Assembly: GCA_015654985.1 (NCBI GenBank) | Contig: JAATFW010000084.1 | Location: 1 to 47,554, forward strand | From: Sphingobacteriales bacterium | GTDB lineage: Bacteria; Bacteroidota; Bacteroidia; Sphingobacteriales; Sphingobacteriaceae | Length of the DNA stretch: 47,554 nt | Direction of reading: 5' to 3' | Part shown: in pieces, positions 18,395 through 28,123 of the stretch | How the letters are laid out: each line of letters begins with the position of its first letter | Position numbering within the stretch: position 1 is the stretch's first letter | Made by a program: the position numbers and the translations under genes | The notes under the pieces: generated by a model | Database searches by the model: none | What the model was told of the DNA's origin: nothing | What the model saw: only the letters and a program-made list of their open reading frames with translations

Positions 18395-19427
18395 TATTAA
18401 AATTGGTAATTTTCTGATAGGCGAAAATCATAAGCCTTTCATCATTGCAGAAATGAGCGGTAATCATAATCAGTCGTTAGACCGGGCACTTGAGCTTGTT
18501 GACGCTGCCGCAAAAGCGGGGGCACATGCTTTAAAGCTTCAGACCTATACTGCAGATACCATTACCATGAAAGGGGCCTATACCATTAACGACGGCCATT
18601 CGTTGTGGAACGGCAAAGAGCTTTACGACCTGTACAAGATGGCGTATACTCCCTGGGAATGGCATGAGGCGATCTTTAACCGCGCTAAAGAAAAGGGGAT
18701 GGCGGCTTTCAGCTCGCCTTTCGATGAAACGGCAGTAGATTTTCTGGAAACGTTAAACGTACCGGCCTATAAGATCGCTTCTTTCGAAAATACCCACCAT
18801 CCTCTTTTGCGCAAGGTTGCCGCTACAGGAAAACCTGTAATTGTTTCAACAGGCGTAACCACTATTGCAGATGTTGATGAGAGCGTAAGTGTTTTGAAAG
18901 AAGCGGGTTGTAAAGATATTATTCTTTTAAAGTGCACCAGCACCTATCCGGCCTCGCCGGAAAACACCAACTTACGTACCATCCCTCATCTCTCACATCT
19001 GCATAACTGCATTACAGGGCTTTCTGATCATACCATGGGCATCGGGGCATCGGTAGCTGCCGTTGCCCTGGGAGCAAGAGTAATTGAAAAACATTTCACG
19101 TTAAGAAGGGCAGACGGGGGAGTAGACAGTGCCTTTTCTCTTGAGCCTGAGGAATTAGCATCATTGGTAACGGAAACCGAACGTGCCTTTCTTGCCCTTG
19201 GAAGCATTCAATATGGAATACAGCCTGCGGAAGAAAAAAGCGTCCTCTTTAAACGGTCGGTATATGTTGCCAGAGATATCAAAAAAGGAGAAACTTACAG
19301 TGAAGAAAATTTAAAGATCATCAGACCGTCAAACGGGCTTCCTCCTAAATACTGGAATTTCATTCTTGGAAAGAAGGCTAATACAGATCTGAAAGGCGGC
19401 AATCCGCTCACCTGGGAAGATCTGTAA
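18387..19427 (+). CDS. pseI: Pseudaminic acid synthase (NeuB family)
   Basis: KPFIIAEMSGNHNQSLDRALELVDAAAKAGAHALKLQTYTADTITM, GLSDHTMGIGASVAAVALGARVIEKHFTL, C-terminal SAF-like domain; GTG start overlapping pseG by 8 bp. Confidence 0.95.
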   Translation: MNDIKIGNFLIGENHKPFIIAEMSGNHNQSLDRALELVDAAAKAGAHALKLQTYTADTITMKGAYTINDGHSLWNGKELYDLYKMAYTPWEWHEAIFNRAKEKGMAAFSSPFDETAVDFLETLNVPAYKIASFENTHHPLLRKVAATGKPVIVSTGVTTIADVDESVSVLKEAGCKDIILLKCTSTYPASPENTNLRTIPHLSHLHNCITGLSDHTMGIGASVAAVALGARVIEKHFTLRRADGGVDSAFSLEPEELASLVTETERAFLALGSIQYGIQPAEEKSVLFKRSVYVARDIKKGETYSEENLKIIRPSNGLPPKYWNFILGKKANTDLKGGNPLTWEDL

Positions 19428-19547
19428 TTTATTCTATTGCTAAGTATATATTTCCTCTATAAAAAGGTTTTCAATGGCAGAGGAGAGATCGATAAAGCGT
19501 AAACACTCATGAACACCTTAAAAATCAAATAATATGGTGAATAAATC

Positions 19548-19598
19548 TACTTTTGGATGCAAATCAATTATATATAAAAGTAAATTTATCTAAGTTTG
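19548..19598 (+). promoter_or_regulatory. Tandem -7 boxes TACTTTTG (19548-19555) and TAAGTTTG (19591-19598), each followed by GATGCA
   Basis: Two exact TAnnTTTG matches 43 bp apart sharing TTTGGATGCA, upstream of the flippase gene. Confidence 0.45.
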
Positions 19599-19661
19599 GA
19601 TGCAGGGACGCCGGCAAGCCGGGTCCATTGATTGAAAACAATAACCAGGGCAGAGATCACA

Positions 19662-21143
19662 TTGATGGGTACTATTGGCAAACAAACGATCAAGGGCAGT
19701 ATTTACTCCTATCTGGGAGTAATTATTGGTTTCTTTAGTGTTACTCTTTTGCGTTCTCATGGTTTGAGCCCTGAGCAAAACGGCGACCTGGAGGTTATTA
19801 TGTCATTTTCCGTAATTCTCACCCAGTTTGGCTCACTGGGCTTTTTCACTGCCAGTACCCGCTGCTTCCCTTTTTTCAGAAACCCTGAACGCAACCATCA
19901 TGGGTTCCTGTTCCTGATGCTTATTGTGCCGGCAATCGGGACTTTATTCATCTGCCTGTTGTTTATGCTTTTTAAGCCTCTGATCTATTCGTTCACTAAT
20001 TATGAAGAGTTCTTTACCAATTATTCCGGCATTATCCTGATCCTTACTGCAGGGACCTTACTGTTCAGCGCTTTTGACAATTATAACAGGGTAGCGCTGA
20101 TGGATGCAGCTACCGGCTCTATATTAAAGGAGTTCTTACAAAAGCTTACCGTTGCCTGCGCTCTGGCCCTGGTATTTTTTTTCCCGCTTTCTTTTGACCG
20201 CTTTATATGGATCTGGCTGTTTGCAAACCTTATTCCCACTTTCCTGATTTTTCTGACACTCAGGAAAAAGGATGCGATCAACCTTAAACCTGATCTTAAG
20301 TTTTTGAGCCGCCCAATCGTAAACATGCTGAGCAGCGTCAGCCTGTTTGCTGTAATAACAGGCTTAACAACCATGATCATTCAATATATAGACCGCATCA
20401 TGATCAACGACATGATCAGCACATCGCTTACCGGCATTTACGGCATTACTGCCTTTTTTGGTACCGTGGTAGCCATGCCCTCCCGTGTAATGTACCGGAT
20501 AGGAGGAGTAATCATTGCCGAGAAGTGGAAGTCGGATGATCTCCCCGGAATTGCTTCTATTTATAAAAAGAGCTGCTCAAACCAGTTGCTGATCGGCCTG
20601 CTGCTTTTTATAGGGATCTGGGCAAACATCCACAATATTCTTAAAATGATCCCGGAGGAATATGCTTCGGGAAAATATGTTATTTTGTTTATCAGTTTAA
20701 GCGGACTGATCGATATGGCGACGGGCATGAACGGAGTGATACTGGCCACTTCAAAATTTTACAGGTATGATACTTATTTCTTTCTGGGACTGATCATTGT
20801 AACAATTATTGCCAATTATTTTTTTATTCCGATTTGGGGAATAACAGGTGCCGCAGTGGCAAGCGCACTTACTACTTTTCTTTTTAATTTTTACAGGTAT
20901 CTTTTTATCCGGAAGAAATTCGGAATGCAGCCGTTTGACTTAAGAAACCTCTATGTTATCCTCACCGGATTATCCATTCTTTTCCTTATTCATTATCTGC
21001 CCGTAATCCCGCTGGTCCCTGATATTATTATCAGGTCGGGTATTATCACTTTATTCTATACAGGAATTATTTATCTGCTGAAAATTGCCCCTGAAATGAA
21101 TGATACAATAGATAAACTGGTGGCAAAAGCATTGAAGCGATAA
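19662..21143 (+). CDS. Polysaccharide flippase (Wzx / MATE-like)
   Basis: Multi-TM: GTIGKQTIKGSIYSYLGVIIGFFSVTLLRSHGLSPEQNGDLEVIMSFSVILTQFGSLG; ATG 19662 preferred over TTG 19632. Confidence 0.85.
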   Translation: MMGTIGKQTIKGSIYSYLGVIIGFFSVTLLRSHGLSPEQNGDLEVIMSFSVILTQFGSLGFFTASTRCFPFFRNPERNHHGFLFLMLIVPAIGTLFICLLFMLFKPLIYSFTNYEEFFTNYSGIILILTAGTLLFSAFDNYNRVALMDAATGSILKEFLQKLTVACALALVFFFPLSFDRFIWIWLFANLIPTFLIFLTLRKKDAINLKPDLKFLSRPIVNMLSSVSLFAVITGLTTMIIQYIDRIMINDMISTSLTGIYGITAFFGTVVAMPSRVMYRIGGVIIAEKWKSDDLPGIASIYKKSCSNQLLIGLLLFIGIWANIHNILKMIPEEYASGKYVILFISLSGLIDMATGMNGVILATSKFYRYDTYFFLGLIIVTIIANYFFIPIWGITGAAVASALTTFLFNFYRYLFIRKKFGMQPFDLRNLYVILTGLSILFLIHYLPVIPLVPDIIIRSGIITLFYTGIIYLLKIAPEMNDTIDKLVAKALKR

Positions 21144-21185
21144 AGATCAATTAAATCTGACCTGCAATCCAATTACCTCCAGACA

Positions 21186-23117
21186 TCAAGGCATGCGTAC
21201 ATCTGCGCAAAAACCACCATTTGCAATTAGCTTAATTGTTAAATCATCTTCGGATGATGCACTTAGAGTTCTTTTAATCACATGGTGCATGGGATCAGCG
21301 CTGTCGTCTTCATATACATCAAAGGTATATTTCCCCTTTTTAAGAAAATCTAATTTTACTTTTATTGTTACTTCCTTTCCTGCATTAATGGCTGCAATGT
21401 ACCATTCTGACCCATGTCTGCGGGCTATACAAACAAATTCACCGGGATATCCGTCAATGAAGCGGATTTCATCCCATGTGGCTTTCACTTTTGTCAATAA
21501 ATCGCGGGCAGGAGAGCCCAGGTAAGCGGATGGACGATCTGCCATAACCATCCATCCTGACTCAAAAATAAAAGGCAGAGCCAATTCGTGTGCATATGTG
21601 GTTGTACGCGGGTTCTCATCCCTTATTGTAAAGGTAGCCGGGGTATAATCCATTGAACCAACAACATTTCTTGTAAATGGCAAAACACAATTATGTTCAG
21701 GGGTTGGAATTATAGGAGTTTTAAAGGCATAATATTCTGCTCCCAGGACACCTTCACTGGTCATTAGGTTGGGATATTTCCGGCGTTGACCCCGGGGCAG
21801 CGTTTCTCCATGAAAACTAACCATTAAATGATAATTTATTGCCTCTTTCAGTGCATCCTCCCTGAATTTCATCATTTGGATACTGTCACCTTTAAGATAA
21901 TCTATCTTAATTCCTTTTATCCCCCATTCTTTGTACTTACTGTAGATATCGTCTCTATCCGCTTTCGTTTTTAAGGCTTCATACCCTTCCCATCCATATA
22001 CATTCAGCCCCTTACCGTTCGCATAGGCAACAAAGTCTTTCAGCCAGGGTATTGTTCTCCATGTATTGGAAATTTTTTTGCTCCCAACAAGGGCTACATC
22101 AAACTCAAACCATTTCCAATTCATTTTAACAGCCAGATCAACATAGCTTTTCAACGTATCTATATTACTGTTAGCGTTAAAATCTGCCCACCACGGAAAT
22201 ACTGCAACCCCTGGTTGGATCCACGACATATCTTTGATAACAGATGGAGGATTCAGATTTTCAACTAACACTGATTCTACAATTGTCTTCAAATTGGAAC
22301 CGATAATAATAGTTCGCCAGGGTGATTCATATCCTTCTTCAACAGTAAATGAATTTTCAGGAAAGCTGACATTCATGGCCTCTTCCTTTTTACCTTTGGT
22401 CAGGTGGGTCCCCGGATGGTTAAGGATGCCTGCTTCGGTTATCAGCATCCAATGATCCTGAATTTCTACCAATGCAGGATAAGATAATTCTTTATCCTGA
22501 ATATTATCATATCTTCGGCGCGGATAATAATTTTCATAAACATCACTAAAATCCATCATCCAGGTAGTACTGTTTGCAGCGACCCTGAAGCTTGTCTTTT
22601 CGGAGATTATTTCAATTTTTCCATCTTTCATTATTTTATAACGAAACGCAATACCATCATCATAAGCCCGGCAAACAAGCTCCAGAATGTGCCCCGAAGC
22701 ATTTCGAAAACGGTAAACACCTTCGTTCCCATTATTGTGATAGACATGTGTTTTACCTGTTGGAAGTTGATAAGTTTCTCTAATGATATTTTTCTGAACC
22801 GAAACAAAGGCAAGATCTTCCGAAAAAGTATAGCCATGTTCTGCTGAAATAACACCAAGATCAGATTCAGGAATCAAAACCATTTTGTCGCTAAGTACCC
22901 TATATACTAATTGACCCCTGTTATTAAGTAAGACCTGAATAGCTGTTTTTCCATTCGGAGAAATTACTGTAAACCTATTGTCGTTCGAATTTGACCTTAG
23001 CAAATTCATTCTGCAAGAAAGACAGGATGAGACTAATATCAATAGAAATACTAACCGAAGATTGTTCTTCCCTTTAAGTAGTTCAATCCGGCTAAAGAAG
23101 GTAATTTGTGACCTCAT
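21186..23117 (-). CDS. Glycoside hydrolase family 97 protein (lipoprotein-like N-terminus)
   Basis: SPNGKTAIQVLLNNRGQLVYRV, WKWFEFDVALVGSKK, WGIKGIKIDYLKGDS, LMVSFHGETLPRGQRRKYPNLMTSEGVLGAEY; lipobox-like SSCLSC. Confidence 0.92.
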   Translation of the reverse strand: MRSQITFFSRIELLKGKNNLRLVFLLILVSSCLSCRMNLLRSNSNDNRFTVISPNGKTAIQVLLNNRGQLVYRVLSDKMVLIPESDLGVISAEHGYTFSEDLAFVSVQKNIIRETYQLPTGKTHVYHNNGNEGVYRFRNASGHILELVCRAYDDGIAFRYKIMKDGKIEIISEKTSFRVAANSTTWMMDFSDVYENYYPRRRYDNIQDKELSYPALVEIQDHWMLITEAGILNHPGTHLTKGKKEEAMNVSFPENSFTVEEGYESPWRTIIIGSNLKTIVESVLVENLNPPSVIKDMSWIQPGVAVFPWWADFNANSNIDTLKSYVDLAVKMNWKWFEFDVALVGSKKISNTWRTIPWLKDFVAYANGKGLNVYGWEGYEALKTKADRDDIYSKYKEWGIKGIKIDYLKGDSIQMMKFREDALKEAINYHLMVSFHGETLPRGQRRKYPNLMTSEGVLGAEYYAFKTPIIPTPEHNCVLPFTRNVVGSMDYTPATFTIRDENPRTTTYAHELALPFIFESGWMVMADRPSAYLGSPARDLLTKVKATWDEIRFIDGYPGEFVCIARRHGSEWYIAAINAGKEVTIKVKLDFLKKGKYTFDVYEDDSADPMHHVIKRTLSASSEDDLTIKLIANGGFCADVRMP

Positions 23118-23175
23118 ATTAATAATATTAAAATTTATTTAAGTACTGAAAACCGGGATAACTGATTGCACTATC

Positions 23176-26091
23176 CTATTTATCCGACAAAAAAAACTGA
23201 ACCGGGCCCAGTAATCCCGAAGGCTGTAATTCCCAGTCTTTTCCTGTTACAATATTCGTTTTAGTTAATCTTTCAGCTTCGGGTTTGTCCCTGTCGCCTA
23301 TCAGCCTGTTCCGCCACGTATTCACAACTACAATTTCCAGCTTATTATTTTTCTTCTTAAGGAGATAGTCCGGCAGTCCGACCCTGAAAGGAGGATTCCA
23401 CAGAATCCCAAGATCCACCCCGTTCACCGATATCTGTGCGATTCCTATATCTTTTACTTCTCCCAGGTCCAGGTGCAATTTACCTCCTTTGCTGCCAACA
23501 GGTCTGTCAAACTCTTTTATATACTTCGCTTTTCCCGAATAATAGCGGATTCCCTCCTCTTTATGGTTGGTCCAGCTAAGTAAATTATTAAACTTTATGG
23601 AGGCAGGGCCTCCCCAGCGGTTATCAAATCTTACTTCCCAGGGACCGTTCAACTGCTCCAATTTTTTAAATACAGGATAATTGGCTACAACAGGACTGCT
23701 GTGCCTGGAAATAAGCGGCTTACGGAATATGATGAAAACAGAACCATAAGGATCAAACTCCAGGGGAATACTTATTTGCCCACTGGACTCATGAAATAAT
23801 TCAGCATCCTTAATTTCACCGGATACCGGGTTCCAAAGCTCAGGCTGTTTCCCTGCAACCCTGAATGAACAAATTATTTTTGAAGCTTCCCTGTTTTGGC
23901 TGCTCACAAAATAGCAGTCTGTAGCTTCTGATGTACGGTGAATATAGTCAAAAACGTGGCTTCCAACGGCAGGACCGGCAGTAAAATCAGGTTTTAGACT
24001 ATCCGTTAATAAAACCTCCCGCGCCTTCTGTCCCCAGATAATTCGCCCTAAACCAACTTTTCGCACCCCCCGGAGAGATGCCGGTTCTCCCCACAGCTCA
24101 TTTGCAATAGAAGCGAGCTGCATTTCGGATTGAGGATATGAGGTAAGGCTTGCGGTAGCCGAAGGCTTATTTCCAATAACAGTAGCCCCTGCTTCAACTA
24201 ATTTTTTTATTTTCTCCATCACTCCGAGTGACATTATCCTATGATCAGGCAAAACCAGCACCCGGTAAGATGCACCATGCGGCAGGACTACACGTTTATT
24301 CACTACCGTCAGGGCCATTAAACGATCTTCGTTAATGAGATCGTAATCAAAACCAGGCAGGGCGCCGGCGGGATCATCCTGTTTGTACCGGCCCAGATTA
24401 GGCACATGATCACCATAATAGTAAAGAACATCTGCAACTGCCGTTGTATTTTGAAGAAGATACTGGCAACGTGTTAGATACTGAATAAAAGGGGTAGAAT
24501 AATCCCACCAGGTAACATTCGGGTTGAAATGGGTCCCGGCAAAGTATTCCTGGCCGGGGAGGCCCATTTCTTTTGGCGAAGAGGTGAAAGTATGGAGGTA
24601 AGTTAAGTTGAGCCCCGCGCAGAACTCATGATCAACAGAGGGTTTCATATCTGCCCAAATCACATCGTTCCAATGCGGGCCTATCGTTGTAAACGACTCA
24701 GCTCCCACAATCCTTTTATTAAATATTTTAGCAGCGCTTGCCGCCTGCTTTACGAAAAAGCGTTCGGCAGGGTTTGAGCGATGCGGAGAAGGCGACCAGA
24801 ATTCACTCATCATGACCTCGCTGTAGCCATAATTTTTCAATCCTTCAAAGGGGCCGGCATGTGGCCCTGCCGATTCGGGCTGAATACCAATACCATATTC
24901 TTTTGCTCTTTTAGCAAAGGTGCCATAATGCTTTTCTGCAATAAGTTCTCCGAGAGTTTTCCTGAAATCTGATAAGAACCGGTTGCTCACGTCGCGGCTG
25001 CCAATGATCTTCTCTGTAAGTACAGGAAGGTAAGGAACCGGATCATATCCTCTTCTTTTTTTAAATTCGTTTTCGAATCCTTCTGTCCAGTTCATTCCCC
25101 CTGCTTCAAAGCTGTCGGTCTGGAGATAGCGCAGTGTTCTGCCGGCCATTGGCCCGATTAATTTTAACAGTGGCCCGACATGGGTGTCCCAATACCTGTT
25201 AAAATGTTTTTCACTTAAATAATCGATTACATGTCCATACCATTTACCACTGGTGGTAGAAGTATAAGCATCGGTAGTTGTATAGCCGATCCGTATAATA
25301 CGCCATTCGCCCGGAGGCATATTCCAGGTAAGGGTCTCATTCCTGAAGTTAGCCGTTAAGTTAACAACCTGATTCGATTTTGCATCCTCTTCTCCTCTTA
25401 CTGAAGAGATATCCGTCAACAAATGCCTCGACTCGGGAACAGAACGGCCAAGTTCCTTCATGGCTGCCTTGTATTCAAAATCTCGGACCGGTTTCCGGCC
25501 AGTGAAGTTTTTAAACGGGACAGCCAGGATGGCGATATCCTTATAATAGTTATCGCGGATAACAGGTTGCGGAAGTCTTTCATTAAATTTAGCAGGACCT
25601 GAGATAATAACTTCTGAATAGGTTATCTGTTTTGCAGATTCTTCAGGTGTAATATCCGGGGCTCCGAGGTCCCATCCGCTCTGAATGTTAAGAGACATAA
25701 CAAGTTTCAGACGGTCTGCCTCTTTAATAGCATGTAAAAATAATTCACGCCAGGCGGAGCTTCCAAACATGGGCCCTTCGGGCACCTGCGAATTACCCCT
25801 GAGGTCTGCTCCGCCTGCATCAAAAATACATGCTCCGCTAAACCCCTTTGCTTTCATAGCCTGTAAATCAGCAGAGATCGATTCTTTAGTAACATTCCCG
25901 TTTAGCCACCACCACCAGCATCGTATGCCGTATTGCGGATCCGGTTTCGCAAACTGGATACTCCCGACAGAATCTTTTATGCCGGAGGCAGACGGACGTA
26001 ACACTGCCTGAGAGTAAGGCCCTTCAAATAATAAGCTTAAAATGAGAACAGAAGCTATGAGATTTTTTTTGAGAACAGCCATAGTAAGCAT
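23176..26091 (-). CDS. GH106-like (alpha-L-rhamnosidase-type) glycosyl hydrolase
   Basis: RCWWWWLNGNVTKESISADLQAMKAKGFSGACIFDAGG, TDSFEAGGMNWTEGFENEFKKRRGYDPVPYLP, C-terminal galactose-binding-like GPWEVRFDNRWGGP. Confidence 0.85.
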   Translation of the reverse strand: MLTMAVLKKNLIASVLILSLLFEGPYSQAVLRPSASGIKDSVGSIQFAKPDPQYGIRCWWWWLNGNVTKESISADLQAMKAKGFSGACIFDAGGADLRGNSQVPEGPMFGSSAWRELFLHAIKEADRLKLVMSLNIQSGWDLGAPDITPEESAKQITYSEVIISGPAKFNERLPQPVIRDNYYKDIAILAVPFKNFTGRKPVRDFEYKAAMKELGRSVPESRHLLTDISSVRGEEDAKSNQVVNLTANFRNETLTWNMPPGEWRIIRIGYTTTDAYTSTTSGKWYGHVIDYLSEKHFNRYWDTHVGPLLKLIGPMAGRTLRYLQTDSFEAGGMNWTEGFENEFKKRRGYDPVPYLPVLTEKIIGSRDVSNRFLSDFRKTLGELIAEKHYGTFAKRAKEYGIGIQPESAGPHAGPFEGLKNYGYSEVMMSEFWSPSPHRSNPAERFFVKQAASAAKIFNKRIVGAESFTTIGPHWNDVIWADMKPSVDHEFCAGLNLTYLHTFTSSPKEMGLPGQEYFAGTHFNPNVTWWDYSTPFIQYLTRCQYLLQNTTAVADVLYYYGDHVPNLGRYKQDDPAGALPGFDYDLINEDRLMALTVVNKRVVLPHGASYRVLVLPDHRIMSLGVMEKIKKLVEAGATVIGNKPSATASLTSYPQSEMQLASIANELWGEPASLRGVRKVGLGRIIWGQKAREVLLTDSLKPDFTAGPAVGSHVFDYIHRTSEATDCYFVSSQNREASKIICSFRVAGKQPELWNPVSGEIKDAELFHESSGQISIPLEFDPYGSVFIIFRKPLISRHSSPVVANYPVFKKLEQLNGPWEVRFDNRWGGPASIKFNNLLSWTNHKEEGIRYYSGKAKYIKEFDRPVGSKGGKLHLDLGEVKDIGIAQISVNGVDLGILWNPPFRVGLPDYLLKKKNNKLEIVVVNTWRNRLIGDRDKPEAERLTKTNIVTGKDWELQPSGLLGPVQFFLSDK

Positions 26092-26117
26092 CGTACTTAT
26101 TGCGTTAAACAGTCAAT

Positions 26118-26891
26118 TTACAACTGCCAGAGAAGGCTGCTGCTTTCCTTGTCAAGAAATAAGATCACGGCAGGGTGTGTTCTTATAACGGAAGCAGGAA
26201 CCTTTTCGGTAATTTCGCTATTTAAGGTATTATAAACTGCCCTGGCTTTAGTTATTCCCGGCACAATGCAATAAATAAACGGGGCATTCATTAACGCCGG
26301 AACAGTTAATGTGATTGCATGGGATGGAACCTGGTCCAGCGATTCAAAACATCCGTCATTTACCTGTTGCTGCCGGCAGGCAAGATCAAGACTCACCTCT
26401 TTAACAGTGTGTTTGTCTTTAAAATCGGCTACAGGAGGATCGTTAAAAGCAAGATGCCCGTTCTCCCCTATCCCCATACAAACGATATCCGGAACATGCG
26501 ATTCTAATAAAGCGCTGTACCGCCGGCATTCTTCCTGAATGTCAGTAGTATTTCCATTGATGTAGTTTACTGAATTAAACGGGAGCTTACTGAAAAGTCT
26601 TTCTTTTAAAAAAGCAGCGAATAACTGAGAGGCATCAGCGTTCAGGCCGATATATTCATCCATATGAAAGGCATTTACCTTTGCCCAGTTAACATTACTG
26701 CTTTCTGTCAAAGCGGTCAGAAATTCGTTTTGCGAAGGCGCGGCAGCAAAAACAATGTTAACGGTTTCCTGCCAGGCCAGCAGATCATTGATTTTTTGAG
26801 CTACTTCCCCTGCGGCATCTTTACCAAGTGTCTGCCTGCCGCTATAAATCCTTACATCGACCTTCTGTTCATGTATTTCGTCTGGCAACAT
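26118..26891 (-). CDS. nagB: Glucosamine-6-phosphate deaminase
   Basis: VNAFHMDEYIGL, CMGIGENGHLAFNDPPVADF; ATG 26891 preferred over the longer ORF start at 26954, which overlaps nagA. Confidence 0.9.
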   Translation of the reverse strand: MLPDEIHEQKVDVRIYSGRQTLGKDAAGEVAQKINDLLAWQETVNIVFAAAPSQNEFLTALTESSNVNWAKVNAFHMDEYIGLNADASQLFAAFLKERLFSKLPFNSVNYINGNTTDIQEECRRYSALLESHVPDIVCMGIGENGHLAFNDPPVADFKDKHTVKEVSLDLACRQQQVNDGCFESLDQVPSHAITLTVPALMNAPFIYCIVPGITKARAVYNTLNSEITEKVPASVIRTHPAVILFLDKESSSLLWQL

Positions 26892-26904
26892 ATTAATCTG
26901 ATTT

Positions 26905-28116
26905 CTATGAGGTGAGCGGCTTTGTTTCCTGTTGGGAATAAATGATATTTCCATTTACAATGGTTGTATCAACAACAATATCAGCATTAAAAAGAATAAT
27001 ATCAGCATCTTTACCCTTAACCAGTGATCCCTTTTTGTCATCTACTTTCATTATTGAAGCAGGAGAGAGGGACATCATCTTCACTGCATCTAAAAGAGAA
27101 ACTTCTGCCCTTTTAATCATATTCCGCACAAGACGGTCGGCTGTAGCGACACTACCTGCGAAAGCACTCCTGTCTGGTAGTTTCGCAACATCATCTTCTA
27201 CAATAACTTTCATTCCATCTTTCAAACTACCAAGGATGCTTTCACCCGGGGGAAGTCCTGCCGCACGCATTGCATCAGTTATCAGGGCAATTTTGTCAGG
27301 ACCCTTGATTTTATAAACAAGCTTAAGCAAGGGGGGAGGAAGATGCACTCCATCGGCAATAATCTCAACGGTCATGTCGTCAATTAAATAAGCGCTTTCG
27401 ATCACTCCGGCGTATCTGAATGCATTCCTTCTGGATACGCCCGACATACAAGAATAAAAATGAGTGGCGTGAGTATACCCTTTCTCATAGGCTTCCATTA
27501 CTTCTTCATAAATGGCATCTGTATGAGCGATAGCAGCAAGAATATTTTTCGAACGAAGATATTCACCAAATTCAAGGGCCCCCTTTAGCTCCGGAGCTGC
27601 ACTCCAGCGTTTAACAACAGATGTTTTTGATAATATTTCCCTGTATTCTTCAGGATCGGGATCACGGATATACCGGACATCCTGAGCTCCCCGTTGTTTT
27701 CTGGAAAAGTAAGGCCCTTCAATATGCATTCCTAAAAACTGAGCACCCTCCTTATTTTGTGCATGAGCAGGTTCGTAGAGGCTGAGTGTTTCCATGAGAT
27801 CATCAATCCCGCAACTAAGGGTGGTAGGTGTCATGGCTGTAGTTCCATATCTTGCGTGGACCCGGGCTATTTCCAAAAAAGCCGTTAAGGTATTGTCCAT
27901 AAAGTCGTGCCCGCCTCCACCATGAACATGGATATCTATGAAACCGGGTGAGATATATTTCCCATGTGCATCGATCTCTACCGCGTCCATTATTTCGAGG
28001 TTCCCGCGACTGATCTCTGTGATCTTACCATCAGTGATCAAAACGGAACCGCCAGGGATCAATCCTCCGGGTGTAATAACATTTCCGTTATATATTTTTA
28101 TCTTGTTGAAATTCAT
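26905..28116 (-). CDS. nagA: N-acetylglucosamine-6-phosphate deacetylase
   Basis: GKYISPGFIDIHVHGGGGHDFMD, LGMHIEGPYFSRKQRGAQD, IAHTDAIYEEV, ATHFYSCMSGVSRR, LITDAMRAAGLPPG; ATG 28116 preferred. Confidence 0.93.
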   Translation of the reverse strand: MNFNKIKIYNGNVITPGGLIPGGSVLITDGKITEISRGNLEIMDAVEIDAHGKYISPGFIDIHVHGGGGHDFMDNTLTAFLEIARVHARYGTTAMTPTTLSCGIDDLMETLSLYEPAHAQNKEGAQFLGMHIEGPYFSRKQRGAQDVRYIRDPDPEEYREILSKTSVVKRWSAAPELKGALEFGEYLRSKNILAAIAHTDAIYEEVMEAYEKGYTHATHFYSCMSGVSRRNAFRYAGVIESAYLIDDMTVEIIADGVHLPPPLLKLVYKIKGPDKIALITDAMRAAGLPPGESILGSLKDGMKVIVEDDVAKLPDRSAFAGSVATADRLVRNMIKRAEVSLLDAVKMMSLSPASIMKVDDKKGSLVKGKDADIILFNADIVVDTTIVNGNIIYSQQETKPLTS

Positions 28117-28123
28117 TTTCAAA

